A stretch of DNA of 64,000 nt from Darksidea phi (GCA_030770425.1 JASJFT010000147.1:45932-109931); one strand, 5' to 3'. Positions 11,779 to 23,908 are shown, counted from the stretch's first letter. The notes: generated by a model from the sequence alone, not told the origin. Numbers and translations: made by a program.

Positions 11779-13211
11779 AAGGGTCTACACATGGGATTTC
11801 CTTGCTGAGCGTTTTTGCGCGGTAATTGTATTTTCTCTCCATAGATGAGATCCATCTTACATCCCCTGTACGTGACGGAAATATCTGTCAGCTGCCGGTA
11901 GCGAAGGAGAGAATAGCGTAGTTGTTGTTCACCTCGATGATAGACGCGCAAAGGGATCGTAGGCTGAAGTGTATGGCAACAGTGCTGAGCTGAGTCGCGA
12001 GCGGTCAGCAGTGGGAAGTCCAACGAACGCTGTGAGCGAACAAATGCGCTGATGTGCTGATATGAGCGTTTTGATGTTGATGCCCAACCGGTAAGTCCAT
12101 ATGAAGGGGCGATGACCTCCAGGAACGCCGGGAATTCAGGATCACTGCAGCTGGATAAGCTCTTCTAGACGCTCTCGCTGAGGTGAAAGGACAGGCGAAT
12201 ACCCCGCACGCTATAGCTTACACTTAGAATCAAGCGCTGATAAATATTATATTTAAGCTTAGAATCTTAGATGTTATTAATATATATAAGTAGAAGTATT
12301 ATCTTAATTTTATAATTAGCTATCTTATAAATCTCGTTAATATCTAGTACTATATAGTTGATTATCTTCTAGTTTAAATTTAAAGATACTAATATCTAAT
12401 ATAAAGTAATTAAACTCGATTTTTACTTTATACTCTTTCAAGCTGTTTACTTGGATCGCTGGCATGGTCTATCTCCTTGTAATTTTGATGAGTATCGTGC
12501 TGCTTTCCATCTGTCTATGCAAAGCGAGCAGGCGCCGGTTCGAAAGATCCAGGGATGAAAGGGTATGATGTCGGTTGGTTCTAGTCAAAGTTGACCTTCT
12601 ATGGTTCATTGTATGAGTTGATGCCGATGACATAAGAGAACTAGAGAAAATGAACCGTGTTCGTGCGCCCAAGGCGGAAGCCTAGCGGCCTTCGTTGGCT
12701 CGGCGATGACAGCCAAGCTATTGTCCTGAGGTCGTCGCTAACTTCCTCACTCCGCCTTGCGAAGAACCAGCCTCGCCTCTCCATGCTGATCATCCGCTGA
12801 CCGCTCGACCCATACCTCTTCGATGCGCCGCCTTCGAGCCTATTCTGACCGGAGGATGGCTTGCCCTCATCTCTGCACGGGCAATTTCGCCCTTCTCCGA
12901 CCGGAGAGATGGCTTGTCCGCACCTGGGCAATTTCGCCCTTCCCTCGACCTTCGAGAAGCCTGGGGCCTCGTTGCTATTCTGACGACCAGAGATGGCTTG
13001 CCCTTGGTGTTTCCGCCAGGCATCCAAGCGGCGGTGCAGTTGACATTTAACCCGCTGTTATCGCAAATGAGTTCGTAGGCATCACTTGTGATCACAAAGA
13101 GAACACGCGGTTAAAATCGATGATCAATTGAAAGGCGAGACGTAACCAGAGGGCACTATATAGATGCTGCTGCGTACTCAAAGAAACCTAACAGATTCTG
13201 GGGTCAAAATC
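11779..13211. other. Intergenic region with local repeats
   Basis: No gene is supported. It holds the AT-rich island described separately and, at 12840-13010, an imperfect direct repeat with phrases gatggcttg and gggcaatttcgccctt recurring two to three times. Open frames across the repeat exist on both strands but follow the repeat and look non-coding. Confidence 0.5.
12236..12435. repeat. Small AT-rich, RIP-like island
   Basis: About 200 bp of strongly AT-rich sequence with few CpA or TpG dinucleotides, set abruptly in normal sequence 2 kb from the large RIP block. It is probably a short repeat fragment that was mutated. Its origin could not be recognised. Confidence 0.5.
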
Positions 13212-13916
13212 CTACTTCTGCTCGTCGATCGTACTTTCGCCTGCATGCACCTCGGCGCCTGGTAAATAAACCTCCAGAGGCCCGTTCTCAGCTTCCAGTA
13301 CGAGGGTATAGATCTTTTCCTGTGCATAACCTTTATAGCCGAATGTAACCAGAGTATTATTGTCCCAAGTATTTGCTTTCCCTCTCTGGTGGACGGTGAT
13401 CCTCTTTCCAACCAGCGAAGCCAACTTCATGTTGTACATTGCCCCAACTGGCAGACCCCCTATTTCAGAAGCGGCCTGCGTCAACTTAGAAAGAACTTCT
13501 TGTATCATGGCCACCAGAGGCGATTTAAGGTCTCGGTTGCGGTATAGTCGAGCACTCAGCAAGGAGATGATGACGGCGAGGTCGTATTCGCGTTCTGCAT
13601 GGTAATACTCCCGAGCCGCACTGACTATTGCCTCTCCAAGCTTAACCTTCCCCCCTGGAAGTATCTCATATCCATACCGTTCGTTGTCTACGGCAAAAGG
13701 AGAGAAGCACATAGACGGAGGCTGGAAGATAGGCGGAGACCGCGTATATCGAATGGTTGGCGGAGGTGGTGGAAGCATACTTGGAGGAGGCGGAAAAGGT
13801 CCAGGAGGTGGCGGAGGTGGCGGAGTTGGCGGAGGTGACGGAGGTGGCGGAGGCGGAGGAGTTGACTGCACAATAACGTAAGATTCATCTTCTAGACTGG
13901 AAGTTGGTGCCGACAT
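13212..13916 (-). CDS. Hypothetical protein with proline-rich N-terminus
   Basis: A single open frame of 234 codons starting at ATG 13916. Residues 1-18 are polar, residues about 19-54 are almost pure proline runs with Ser/Thr spacers, and the remainder is a mixed, apparently globular domain of about 170 residues with no signal peptide or membrane segment. The C-terminal part reads as normal protein in this frame only, which argues for a real gene. The family was not recognised. The proline tract is encoded by a GGN/CCN microsatellite, which also opens glycine-rich frames on the other strand that I regard as spurious. Confidence 0.6.
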   Translation of the reverse strand: MSAPTSSLEDESYVIVQSTPPPPPPPSPPPTPPPPPPPGPFPPPPSMLPPPPPTIRYTRSPPIFQPPSMCFSPFAVDNERYGYEILPGGKVKLGEAIVSAAREYYHAEREYDLAVIISLLSARLYRNRDLKSPLVAMIQEVLSKLTQAASEIGGLPVGAMYNMKLASLVGKRITVHQRGKANTWDNNTLVTFGYKGYAQEKIYTLVLEAENGPLEVYLPGAEVHAGESTIDEQK

Positions 13917-16049
13917 ATTGCGTGGCAGAATTGGGACTTGTATGATGGAGATGGGGTGTTCGAAATGTTGTGCTATATGTACTGATAGGGTAGTACCTCA
14001 GAGGTCCGCAGGGACCTTTTTCCGTTGGCCTGCTGATCTAGCTATCTGTTAGAAGCGCCGACGAGGCACCTGCTGTTTGCCACAACAGGCTTCGCCTGCT
14101 CCCAGCAACGCAAATGAATCAATAAGCAAACGGATAGCGTTCTGGCACTTGGTTCGCTTCTGTGGAGGCAATAAAAGAGTCCCCTGCAAACAGGAGTACT
14201 AGCAGAGCTAATAGCACCAGGAATTGATGAGTCTAGCCAATACAGACCCACTTCTCATGCATCTCCCCGCTTCAATCTCAGCCATCGCACGCTGCTATGG
14301 GCTTACCTGTCACACGGGCCCACATTCCTGTGTCTTTACACGTCCCGTATTGGATCGTACGGTCGGGTGGTTGATTGGGGTGGGTTACTCGAGGCGTCTG
14401 CAACCACCGATGCGCAGCTCAATCAATCAGATCGACATCCCTGCGAGCTTCTAGACTGATAAGCGCTGACGCTGGTCGGCGATCACGAATATAGGTATAT
14501 GCAGCTTGTCCGAAGCGCTTCGCCCAGCTGCATGACAGCACCATAATCCTAGCATGGCTGTCGCTGCCCTAGTAAGTATGCATGACACAGGTCAGAAAGC
14601 ATTCAAACCAGCCAGCTATGGGCTAAATACCCACATCAAGGGTGTGGGGCATCGAAGTGGTCACAGCTGGGGAAGTCTCGCTATGATGTCCGGGTAACCC
14701 CGCACGCGTCACTACCAGGGCTGCTATTCTGGTTCCCCTATCCTAGAGGATGGTTACCCTATAGATGAAAGTTTTGAGACAAAAGTTCTAGATCGCTTGC
14801 GGGATTTGTGTGCGTTGGATAATGGCCTGACCTCCTGCATATGCTCACTTTCGTTAGCTAAATCATCTTGGAGACGACCCAATAATGTTCCAAGCGGAAG
14901 TGTAGAGGGGGCACGTCGCGTACCGTACGACCCGGTCAAGGAGTCTGCTTAGCGTTCAGTGGTAGATGCAGGGAACCATTCCGAATTGACGAACCTCATG
15001 TAGCGAGACCAATACGCCATCAGCTCTTCATATTGGCTAGACGGACCGCATCGTATGCAATTCCCAACTTATTTCAGGCGACAGTCGTTACATCAACCGC
15101 ATAACTATAAACCAATCCCAACCACCGCTTACCTGTCTACCCCCACTAAAAGAAGGCACATGGGTTACTCTACCCGGTTATTATCACAGGTTGCTTTGTT
15201 TGTTGAGTCTGAAGCAGATAGTACTGTGCAGCGGCGTGCAACGTCAGACTCTGACAGATGAGCGACCTGATTCGAGAGGGGCTTACATCTGTAGCTGCAA
15301 AGAACTCTGCACAATCTACTCAGGTCAGCCTATTACTTGCTTGTTCAAGGATCCGCTGTATTGAACCCCAGTTCATGTAACATCACTCGAGCAACACGGA
15401 CCTCCAATTGAATGCTGACAAGTGCATTGCCGCAATCTCTGCTGGGGCAACTCGTACGTCGAAGATCATCATATCAAAAGCGTTGAAAATATATACCTAG
15501 GTAATTCACATCGGAAGCGCTTCTTATAGCCAACAAATACTTTCAAAAACACTACTTCCCCTCTTCTGATTACACGAGCATCGTTTCTTGTTACAATGTG
15601 TACGAGAAAAGTCTATCGAATCTCTTATTGGCAGGCTGCTATATCCAGCGTCAAAACTCAGGACGGACGTCGCCTTTCACGTTAATTACCTCGCTCGCGC
15701 GATGTAGTTAACGTGAGGCCATGCGCTTAGTGTTATATCTGGGGCGGCGCCTTCACCTTCAGCCTCCAAGACCAATTAGCTCGCTCAAATACCGTCTGGC
15801 TCGCAGGAAAAGGGCATGGCGGCGTCGATGACAATAACATCGAGAGGAATCGTGGAAGGTACTCCGCGTAGGATCCCTCTCTGGTACGTTGCGATCGGGC
15901 TAGGCGGCGTCGACAAGCTCACACATGTGCGCGCGAAGAACACTGTTCAATGTGAAATAAGCACGTGAAACTTCCTACTGAATAGAATACCAGACGTCAA
16001 GCTGTCCAATGTGTTCAAAATGAGCTCCACCAACTCCAGCCGGCGTGAT
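13917..16049. other. Intergenic region, nothing recognised
   Basis: No frame on either strand gave recognisable protein, and no tRNA or rRNA was found. Short open frames near 14224, 14754 and 15055 lack supporting content. Confidence 0.4.
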
Positions 16050-16934
16050 TTAACTGCCTTCCAACTTCTTCAGATCATGCACTATCTCGGTAGCACGATG
16101 ATAGCTCCCTTCCCAACACTTCCGCACAACATCACCACTTTGAAGCCGATCCAAGGGAGGGAACTCGCGTTCTTGAAATCGTCTGTTGATTTCAGCCTCA
16201 TCATCCGCAGTGTCCAGCTCTGGGAAGGGCGACTGTCCCGTCATCATATAGTAGAGGGCCGTTCCGAATGCAAATATGTCAGATTTCCGATCGCAGTGTT
16301 GTCGATCCGGCCGCGGCATTGAAGACATGACACTTTCCGCTGCTCCGCCATTGAGAAGAACTGCCCCATCAGGGCCTAGAAGTCGTCCTTGAAAGTCGCA
16401 AAGCTTGATCGCACCATCGTTGTCAACAAGCAGATTACCTACACTGAAATCGCAATGAAGAACGTTCTTCTCATGGAGGTAAGCAAGACCTTCTGCCGCC
16501 TCTACTGCCCATCTCAGTCTCTGATTCGGTGGTGTATCAGGACCGAAAACTCGTAGATATCTTTCGACCGACCCGTTTGGCAAGTATTCGAGCAGCAAAC
16601 CGTCTTCGTGTGCTCCCACAAACCGAATGATTCTTGGATGCTGGCCCAGTATTTGAAGTATCTGATATTCGACTTGAAGCCCTTTCACTGCTGATTCCCT
16701 GAATTTTCTGCGGAACTCTAGGCCTCCAGGCGGGTAGCTATCCTTCTCTATCGGAGGCACAAGCGGAAATTTTAGGACGGTGTGCTCGTTGAACAGGCCG
16801 ATGTAATTACTGGCCCCAGCCGTGATAAAGGATTGGACTCCCTTTGGACACCAGGGGCGGAACTCGTAGGGGTCCATCATAAAGAAGTGATGTCGCTGCG
16901 AGGAATCGAAGGGAAGTGGCGGAGATGTAGACAT
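16050..16934 (-). CDS. Protein kinase-like protein
   Basis: An uninterrupted 294-residue frame. The first ATG is at 16934. The kinase landmarks are in order: VLKFP with Lys55, the C-helix Glu at about 89 (QVEYQIL), hinge EYLPNGS at about 116-122, catalytic loop HCDFSVGNLL at 160-169 with Asp162 and Asn167, DFQG at 180-183 where DFG is usual, and DIFAFGTALYYMMTG in the C-lobe. All key polar residues are kept, although the DFG glycine is displaced by a Gln, so activity is plausible but unproven. The length matches the small fungal kinase families that expand in accessory regions. No intron is needed. Confidence 0.85.
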   Translation of the reverse strand: MSTSPPLPFDSSQRHHFFMMDPYEFRPWCPKGVQSFITAGASNYIGLFNEHTVLKFPLVPPIEKDSYPPGGLEFRRKFRESAVKGLQVEYQILQILGQHPRIIRFVGAHEDGLLLEYLPNGSVERYLRVFGPDTPPNQRLRWAVEAAEGLAYLHEKNVLHCDFSVGNLLVDNDGAIKLCDFQGRLLGPDGAVLLNGGAAESVMSSMPRPDRQHCDRKSDIFAFGTALYYMMTGQSPFPELDTADDEAEINRRFQEREFPPLDRLQSGDVVRKCWEGSYHRATEIVHDLKKLEGS

Positions 16935-18782
16935 CAAAGGCCTTGGCTAAGGTGCGGATTCCAAAATCCTGTAACTGAAAGGGGCTAGTGCATGGCTTGG
17001 CGAGAGCGGCTATGCTGATGCTCTGGTCGCTTTTAACTCATCGCATGTGGTAACGCGGCGCGCAAGTGCGTATCGGCTCGTCCATTGACTTTGACCCTCG
17101 CGTCTCACGTTCCAAGGCCCATGCGTATGGCCGTTGAAACCGCACGGCGTCCATGTTTCTCTCCTTCCTGTCACTCAAGACGCTTCGCCTCAAATGCGTC
17201 GAAAAACCCAAGGTTTAAGCGAAAGACAATCCGCTGCGACCAATCAGATTGAGAAGCAAACTCTAGCCGCTGGGAAAGCCGGAGTGATATATGAAATTTG
17301 ATTCTGAAAGACCCTTGAAGGAGTTACACGATAGTGACTTAAACATGGGCTTATCAGTAGCTTGATACACATAACCATATTGCAAAAGTGCTAAAGACTC
17401 ATTCGGATGGCTCTATCATTCTCGAGCGAGGCACAGCACTTTGGACGCGTACGAGTTACGCCGTAGATGCACGGTGCCTTCTCGCTATTGGACAAGTGAA
17501 ACGGTTGGTAAGTGGGGTTTATGGAGGGATCCTGGAACGTACGATAGGCGTGCCTTGCGGCGCAGAGGGGGAAGATGACCGCGCTCCAGGGCAATCGATT
17601 GGATAGATATGGTCGGGCCTTGTAGTATTCGCGAGTTTCTAGCGAATGTTTGCGGAGTTACGCATATTTTTACGAATTTTTTCATTTTTTTGCGCAGCTC
17701 ATCACTTTTTCTTTCTTATTTTTGATCTTAATTGGAAGTTGCCTATGCGAACAGCCTACCTGCATGCCTCCTCTGGCAAGCATTCCAAGCACATCGCCGG
17801 GTTTAGGCTACGTATGGGATAAAGTCCCGTCCATCTGTTAGGTTCCAGTCCATAACGAATCAGACTGGGTAAACCCCACTACGTCCAGCGGTATTGCGTA
17901 GTGTCATTGACCGAGCACTGGAACCGCACGTAGACACGGAGCGCAGTTTAGGCTGCAGTGGGGAAGGCAGCCATTGAGGGCCTGACAGAGAACGCGCGAT
18001 CAGGATCTGTACCGCCAGCGGCAGGAAAGAGGAGAAACAGTCCGATTATGGTGGCTCGATTTGCGGAGAAAAAGTCTTGGTTGGTCCTTGTGATAGTAGC
18101 AGTGTATCGAGACCGCTGTCGACCAACCGATCAGTCTTCACATGCCGTGCATTAGTCCTGGAAACCCCCCTACCACTGCACCTCGTATTCAATACGCAGG
18201 TTGCTTGTATGCATATTGTATGTCGGCCTAGCACTTCTGCCTGGTCACGCTCTCCTCACTTATAAACCCTTGAGTTCTTGTGTTTCCTGGTCAAACTATA
18301 ACCTCTACCTAAACCTTCAACATGTGTGAGCGTCAATTTCATAAGCGGAAGTATATCAACTGTACGAACAGCCCTAAACAGTGTAATCCCGATACAATAA
18401 GACTTGCAGAATGATGTCATCTTATTGCTGAAACAACACGGAGCGAATGATCGAGTGGCCTTCATCAAAAGTCTCGTGTGTGGATCAGAACAAGGTTATG
18501 ATCTCCTGGAGCGACTGTGTCTAAGTTTGATCTGTCAAAACGACAACGACTACAATCTTAGTTGTGGGTGATATACGCGCAGCTTGTTCTTGGGTGGGCA
18601 AGAATAGAAGGTCCCCGCGGGAACATCAATGCGAGCACCCGTTCATTGCGAACTATCATTGCATTTGCCGCAGCACGAGGTGCAACGCGAGATTGACTAG
18701 GCCATACACAGCTAGGGTATGAGATGAGCGCGACTAGGAACAAAATAATTCCTTTCTACAGTGTTTGATAGCTATCATTACT
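16935..18782. other. Intergenic region, nothing recognised
   Basis: It separates the kinase from the solo LTR. It has only short open frames without recognisable content and a T-rich stretch near 17660-17720. Confidence 0.4.
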
Positions 18783-19005
18783 TGTCACGGCTGTCTGTAC
18801 AACAGAGCGCTTCAGGACTCCGTTTGATGAGGAGACTCCCTAAAAGCAACGGTTAACGCGGTGATACTGAGGAAATGGGGAAATGCTTGATCAAGCCTGG
18901 TCCCTAGGTGGCTTGTGCTGGGGACTCTCTCTGTATATATAGCTAGATACTCAGCTTGTGTAGAAATCAGAGCAATCAACTTCCCACACTGCGCAGCACG
19001 TGACA
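18783..19005 (+). repeat. Solo LTR, copy 1 (223 bp)
   Basis: It starts TGTCACGG and ends CGTGACA, so it has TG...CA ends inside a 7-bp inverted repeat. An equally long inverted copy lies at 55269-55491. A tatatatag TATA-like box lies about 150 bp into the sequence. I see no clear target-site duplication for this copy and no internal retroelement sequence next to it. Confidence 0.8.
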
Positions 19006-19983
19006 GTTATGAGCCCGGATATCGCTGCTGATCTCCTCTTCATTGAGTGATGATTGCCGCTGCCGCAGTCCCTTGTCAAGCTACCTATTCTACCAACTCT
19101 TTCTACTATCAACCTCGTCGACGCCGTCAGCCCGTCGCCATCTATCAAGGCACATCACTACGCCGCAATCAACACGCTGCACATACTGCTTTGCCACGTC
19201 AAACGGCATGACTCGGGCCTTCTCAAGGGGAGAACGCCCTCGATTGGCTACACATGGTAGACCCTTCGAGCGCCTACATTGGCACATTAATACACCGCGC
19301 GTAGCGCTATCAAGACAACCCTAAATATATCTCTATTCTTAGGAGCAGAAGGTTAGTCTTTTGTTCGCGATAGTAGGCGATCTTCAAGCTAAGCCGATAT
19401 ACATCGCATCTAAGTTTCTTGGACAAGAATGCCATCTTGTGCCGACACGAGAAGGCTGCTGCCCGTCAGCTCAATTCCTAAGTAACTACCTTCCCTGTCT
19501 TCGGCTAATCATTTTCGGCCGAAAACAACAGTGATAGGATGTATGGTGTATCGATTCAGGCAGAATGCAGTAGCTGTCTACTCTCAGTGTTTGTGAGCAA
19601 ACGGAATTTGGCCATATCCCGCACCAAACGTCTGCGCCTCAATTGTACCTAACCGCTGGGGGCCAACATGCAGTATCCTTGATGGTTGGTACCCTTTTAA
19701 TCATTTTGTGCTACAGAACGGCAAGGGAGAGCGTTTGATGTGTAAGACGGGCAACAGATTGACCGAGCTGGCTGGGTATCAAGGAGATGTCGGGGAATAG
19801 AGATATCGTACCCAAGGGCAAACCAGCAAGCTGGAAGAACGGAAAACCTGCAAGAACGACGGAAATTCAACTCCTACATTCCCATTGACGGGTAAGATCA
19901 GACTGTATGATACTACCCCAATATACTTATTCTCCGTCCCAAGGAAAGAACATTAACGAATCCATCGCGAAGACACCCACGAT

Positions 19984-20079
19984 ATGGACAAGTGTGGATT
20001 ATGCGGTGGGCCTGACATGAACGGAGAGTACGCCTGTGGCAATTGCCAGGGCTCTGGATATGAACCAGAAAAGAAATGA
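19984..20079 (+). CDS. Possible 31-residue Cys-pair (CxxC) microprotein
   Basis: A 32-codon frame starting ATG at 19984 contains CGLCGG and CGNCQGSGYE. These are two CxxC pairs spaced by 12 residues, the second in CxxCxGxG form as in DnaJ-type zinc-binding repeats. It ends PEKK and a TGA. It could be a genuine zinc-binding microprotein, one exon of a longer gene, or a decayed fragment. Its limits rest only on the ATG and stop. A shorter similar frame occurs at 56829-56873. Confidence 0.35.
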   Translation: MDKCGLCGGPDMNGEYACGNCQGSGYEPEKK

Positions 20080-20398
20080 GGGTAAGAGCATGTCTACTTT
20101 TCCTCTGCTGAGCTAACAATCACCGGATGCAGCCCACACACATGAGCCGCCCGACAGCCGAAGGTGCTTCGTGTAGTGAAGGCCGACTCACGCAATGGCC
20201 TGCTATTAGTTTTTCATAATACGCTCGTTTTTCAGACTTCACTCGATAATCGCAATATAACAATCCCGGGATACATTGTTAAGATTCTTGCATGCTTCAT
20301 GTGATTGTGAATGTATCAAGTCATTCTCGTGACCGGAAGATGCTTTGTATTAATATAGTACAGGTAGTTTACAGCCTTATCCTCGGCGTTGTTGATCA
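20080..20398. other. Intergenic region, nothing recognised
   Basis: Between the small Cys-pair frame and the 3' end of the mitochondrial carrier gene. No coding signal was seen. Confidence 0.35.
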
Positions 20399-21563
20399 TT
20401 ATCTAATCAACCTCAATACAAACTCGTACACTCCTAACGTGATTACAGATGATGGAATAGCCCGCATGATGTGTGGTGTTAAGCCGCCGTACAGCCCTGC
20501 CAATCCTTCATGTCTGCTAATTGATCGGAAACATTGCAAAAGGCCAGCGTACTTCGAAATGCCATTCTCCTTCGGCGCTTGCCGTAGCCTTGTCCTAACT
20601 ACCTGACGATATGTTAGTAAAGGATATGAGGAAGGGGACGATCATACCTCGTGAGGGTAGGTGATCAAAACAGCAGCCAGCTTAGCTGATGCTGCCGCTC
20701 CACTGGTTCCGATCCACTTTGTGAGTTCGTCCCAGGTTGTGCTATTTCTTATATGGTTTCCCCTTAGAGCTCCCCCATATAATCCCTTAAGTCTTTCATA
20801 GAGGACGAGATGTAAGGCGGTCTCAACCGTGCCCAGATAGCTCGCACTTAGACCCCGATACAGTCCTCTAATACCCTCCTGCCGTAGGACCTGTCGGACG
20901 CAGTCAAGGCTGTTCATATATTGACGAGTGGTAACACCGCCAGCCTCTATCCGCGACTTATCGAGCTGTAGCCTTGTCTTGACTAGCCAAATTGGATTTG
21001 TCGCAGTTGCAGTCGCAATACCCGCTGCAACAGCAGCTTGCGCATGGATTATTACTGTATCTTCCCCATAGCCTAGTATATCTGCTCTAAGCCGTTTGCA
21101 ATTGCCGTACACGTAAAACTTGATTGCGGTGGCAGGTACTACACCCGCTAGACTTGGTCTAAGACCGCGAAAGAAGCCGCGCTAGCCTTCAGTATAGTGA
21201 ACGGAATGGATGATCTGAACAGTCTCGCGAAGGTGGCGTAACGAGGCGCTGAGGAGATGGGTGGATGCAGGCTTGAACGGAGGATAGCCTGCTTGGATAG
21301 AACGAGGAAGATGACGGTAGTAATCGGATTGAAGTCGTGTTCTCAAAACATCAAGCGGAGAAGTTAGAATAGCAGTGGCCAACCCGCCGCTCCTATATAG
21401 CATCGGTTAGTGTATTGCACAGTTGTGTCGTAGGGGGTGAGACTCACGCGCCAGCAAGCAGATGTGCCGAAGACGGAAGTGGAGGCTGTTTCGATTTACC
21501 ACTTCTACTTCCAGGTAGCAGTGGTATTGTCTTGAGGCTATGAGGTGCTGAGTCTTCTTGCAT
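20399..21563 (-). pseudogene. Mitochondrial carrier (RIM2-like nucleotide carrier), one nonsense codon
   Basis: Three exons are inferred: 21448-21563, 20648-21392 and 20399-20602. The introns are 55 and 45 bp, both with CTAAC branch sites. The 355-codon frame has the three carrier signatures: SPLDVLRTRLQ, TNPIWLVKTRLQ and the HEVVRTRLRQ split by the second intron, each followed by glycine-rich helices such as GLYRGLSASYLG and GLYGGLTPHIM. The TNPIWLVKTR repeat and the overall pattern fit the RIM2/SLC25A33-36 pyrimidine nucleotide carriers of the inner mitochondrial membrane. Codon 21182-21184 is TAG where the consensus G-W-R would have Trp. TGG to TAG is CpA to TpA on the opposite strand. All the rest is intact, so the damage is recent or the stop could be a sequence error. 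Confidence 0.85.
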
Positions 21564-23908
21564 TGTGGTTCTCCATTCGTGAATTTCGGGGCGCTAGGTT
21601 TTCTTCCGACGGAGAATCTTTATGCCGATGGAGCGTCATTACATAATCACTCTAACCGGAAAACAAAAAGACAGCAGCGAAAAGTTCAAATCTCGGAATT
21701 ATCGCAATATATCGCGTAGACGCACTATCGCGATACAGTGGTCTTAGCAATCGGCCTGGCCAACCGGACCCCGCCAGAGCGCTACACGCCTTAGCACTTA
21801 CCTCTAGCACTCACCCACCCAACCTCATCGGTGTTGGGACACGCCTGTAATTGTGGCTAGTAACATTCGCCACTGGACTCTCTTTATTGCCTGTCGTGTT
21901 ACCCTTTGGACGCGCAAATGGCGTGGCGGCGCGTGTCAAGCTCCAGCGGGGACCGGGAACGCTGAGTTACTGTAAAGGTCATTGACTGCCCGGCTCACGA
22001 TTTACCTAGTCGCTTACCCAATTCTAGTACACGCCCAAGCTGCTCAGGCTGCGAACATGCTCAGGCTGCGAACGTGCTCAGGCTGCGAACATTCTCAAGC
22101 TGTGGATACGCATGACCTTAGTATGCGGAAATACCGATGAAGATACTGACTATACGCATCTTCATGGGTGGAGCACTGCAGCAACTCCATGCAATCAACG
22201 CCGAGAGCCACCATTCGGTCTGCAAGCCTCTTCTGCAATACATCACCCTTATGCGGGGTACGAACTGCCCAGCGACAATTATCACGCATTGATAATTCGT
22301 TGGACACGAATGCAAGACAAGGGGGTGGCTTAAAGCCCGCAGGGCGAGAGGCGGGAGGTTACTTCGCAACAGCTCGGTTTGCAATAATGCGAGTCGAAAT
22401 CCATGCCCTGCGGTAGTCAATCGGTCTGCAAGCCCCTTTATGCCAACAAGCATCACCGCAATGTGGGAGAGTAATATCCAATTTACTTTCGCGGCCGCGT
22501 TCAGCGGAAGCAGGAGATAATACGCAATCAAGGAAGTTTGCTAGGTATAAAGGCTCACAATTACCCTCAAGGCTCGAAGGCTAACACTGTGGCAGCTATC
22601 CGTTATTGGTCACGTAGCTTTCCCTTCAACCATTCATTCCGCAAAGCATTGCCTAGTAGCACTTTTCCCTAGTGTCTAGGGACGACGAAGTGTTCGCCCC
22701 ATCTCCGCCTAAGGTTAGGGCAAGTAGCCCCCATTCACAGACGGTATATTCACGTTGGCACAGGGATTATCTTAACCGTTTCTCCACACGTCAACGGCAT
22801 TGCCAGCATTGCTGCCCATCATGACGAGCCGTCCGTCGAATCCTTCCGCCGCCCAGACGGTACTACTCCAACAGGCCTGGGGAACGCTAACAGAGGGGTG
22901 AACGGTAGCAATTGCCAAACTGGGGGCAACACTTCTGACGGCACTCCGAGGCAGGGCTGCTGCAAATGCTGGCTGCAAATTGAGGTATTGCTGACTACGC
23001 AGGATTTTGTTGGCGAAGAGACGAAGCGCAGAGAAAGCGGCATATTTAAGGTCTCTATCCCGGGATTTTCTAGGTCTTGCAGCTGTAGCTGACTTTATTA
23101 TAGTAGTACGTACCAACGGGTTGTCGCTCGCTAGTCGCCGGATGGAGAGAAACTTATAGTACAACGACAGCACCGCCCACACGACACGTACAAATAAGCA
23201 ACGCCGGTCGACACCCACCAGCTTCTGTATCTCGACACGTTAGCTATCCGTACTACGTCCACGACCAGCCGTAACCCCCCACCTTCACCATCGGCACCAA
23301 CGTGCCGGCGTCGAGCGACCAGCGCAAGTCCGCCCGCAGCAGCATCCCGTTCAGTGCCGACTGAATCTCCAGGTCGCTGCTCTCGCCCATATTGGTGTCC
23401 TACGTAGCCGTCGTGGCGGAGTGAGAGCGGTGGGGGATCGATAGGGTGGGGAAGGCGGAGGGGAGGTCGGCGTCGGTCTCAGGGACGCGCCAGTGATCCC
23501 ACGAGACGTAGGGGTATTTGTCTGCAGAAAGCGACTTTGTCAGCGGCGCACGGCCATGGAACGTAGATGCCGGGAGTTCATGGGTCTTACCGTCCCGATT
23601 GACTAGCATACGTGTGACTCGTCTACCGCCGCCAAGACATATAGGCAAAAGGCAATCTGCATGCAGCAACGGACACTACAACGACAACGCACCCCCTGCT
23701 TTCTCGTCTGCAACAACGACAATCGCTTTCTCGGATATTCAAGGACACGCATCATCGTGTTGAAAAGATGTCACCTAATTGCGAAGTTGTGCAGCGACCT
23801 ATAAGACCAACTCCAGAATTGTCCGCGGAGACACGCAGGTTCCGCTGAGAAAGTACATTCTGTATCCTTAGCGGCCTACATTATACACCTGCGCTATGCT
23901 GAAATCGC
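21564..23908. other. Intergenic region with possible HNH relic
   Basis: Mostly without gene signal. On the minus strand at about 23262-23402, the frame reading NGMLLRADLRWSLD resembles the Asn/His-containing end of fungal HNH_2-type domains, but no intact gene surrounds it. A frame at 22772-23218 (minus) lacks an ATG start and recognisable content. Confidence 0.3.
22030..22101. repeat. 18-bp minisatellite
   Basis: Three to four tandem copies of a unit close to tgctcaggctgcgaaca, the last one diverged. Confidence 0.75.

Noticed and set aside
12525..12560. B-box-like ggttcgaaa that might mark a tRNA
   Set aside because: No matching A box or cloverleaf could be folded around it.
13599..13881. 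Glycine-rich or Arg/Trp-rich frames opposite the polyproline tract
   Set aside because: They arise from the GGN microsatellite that encodes proline on the minus strand.
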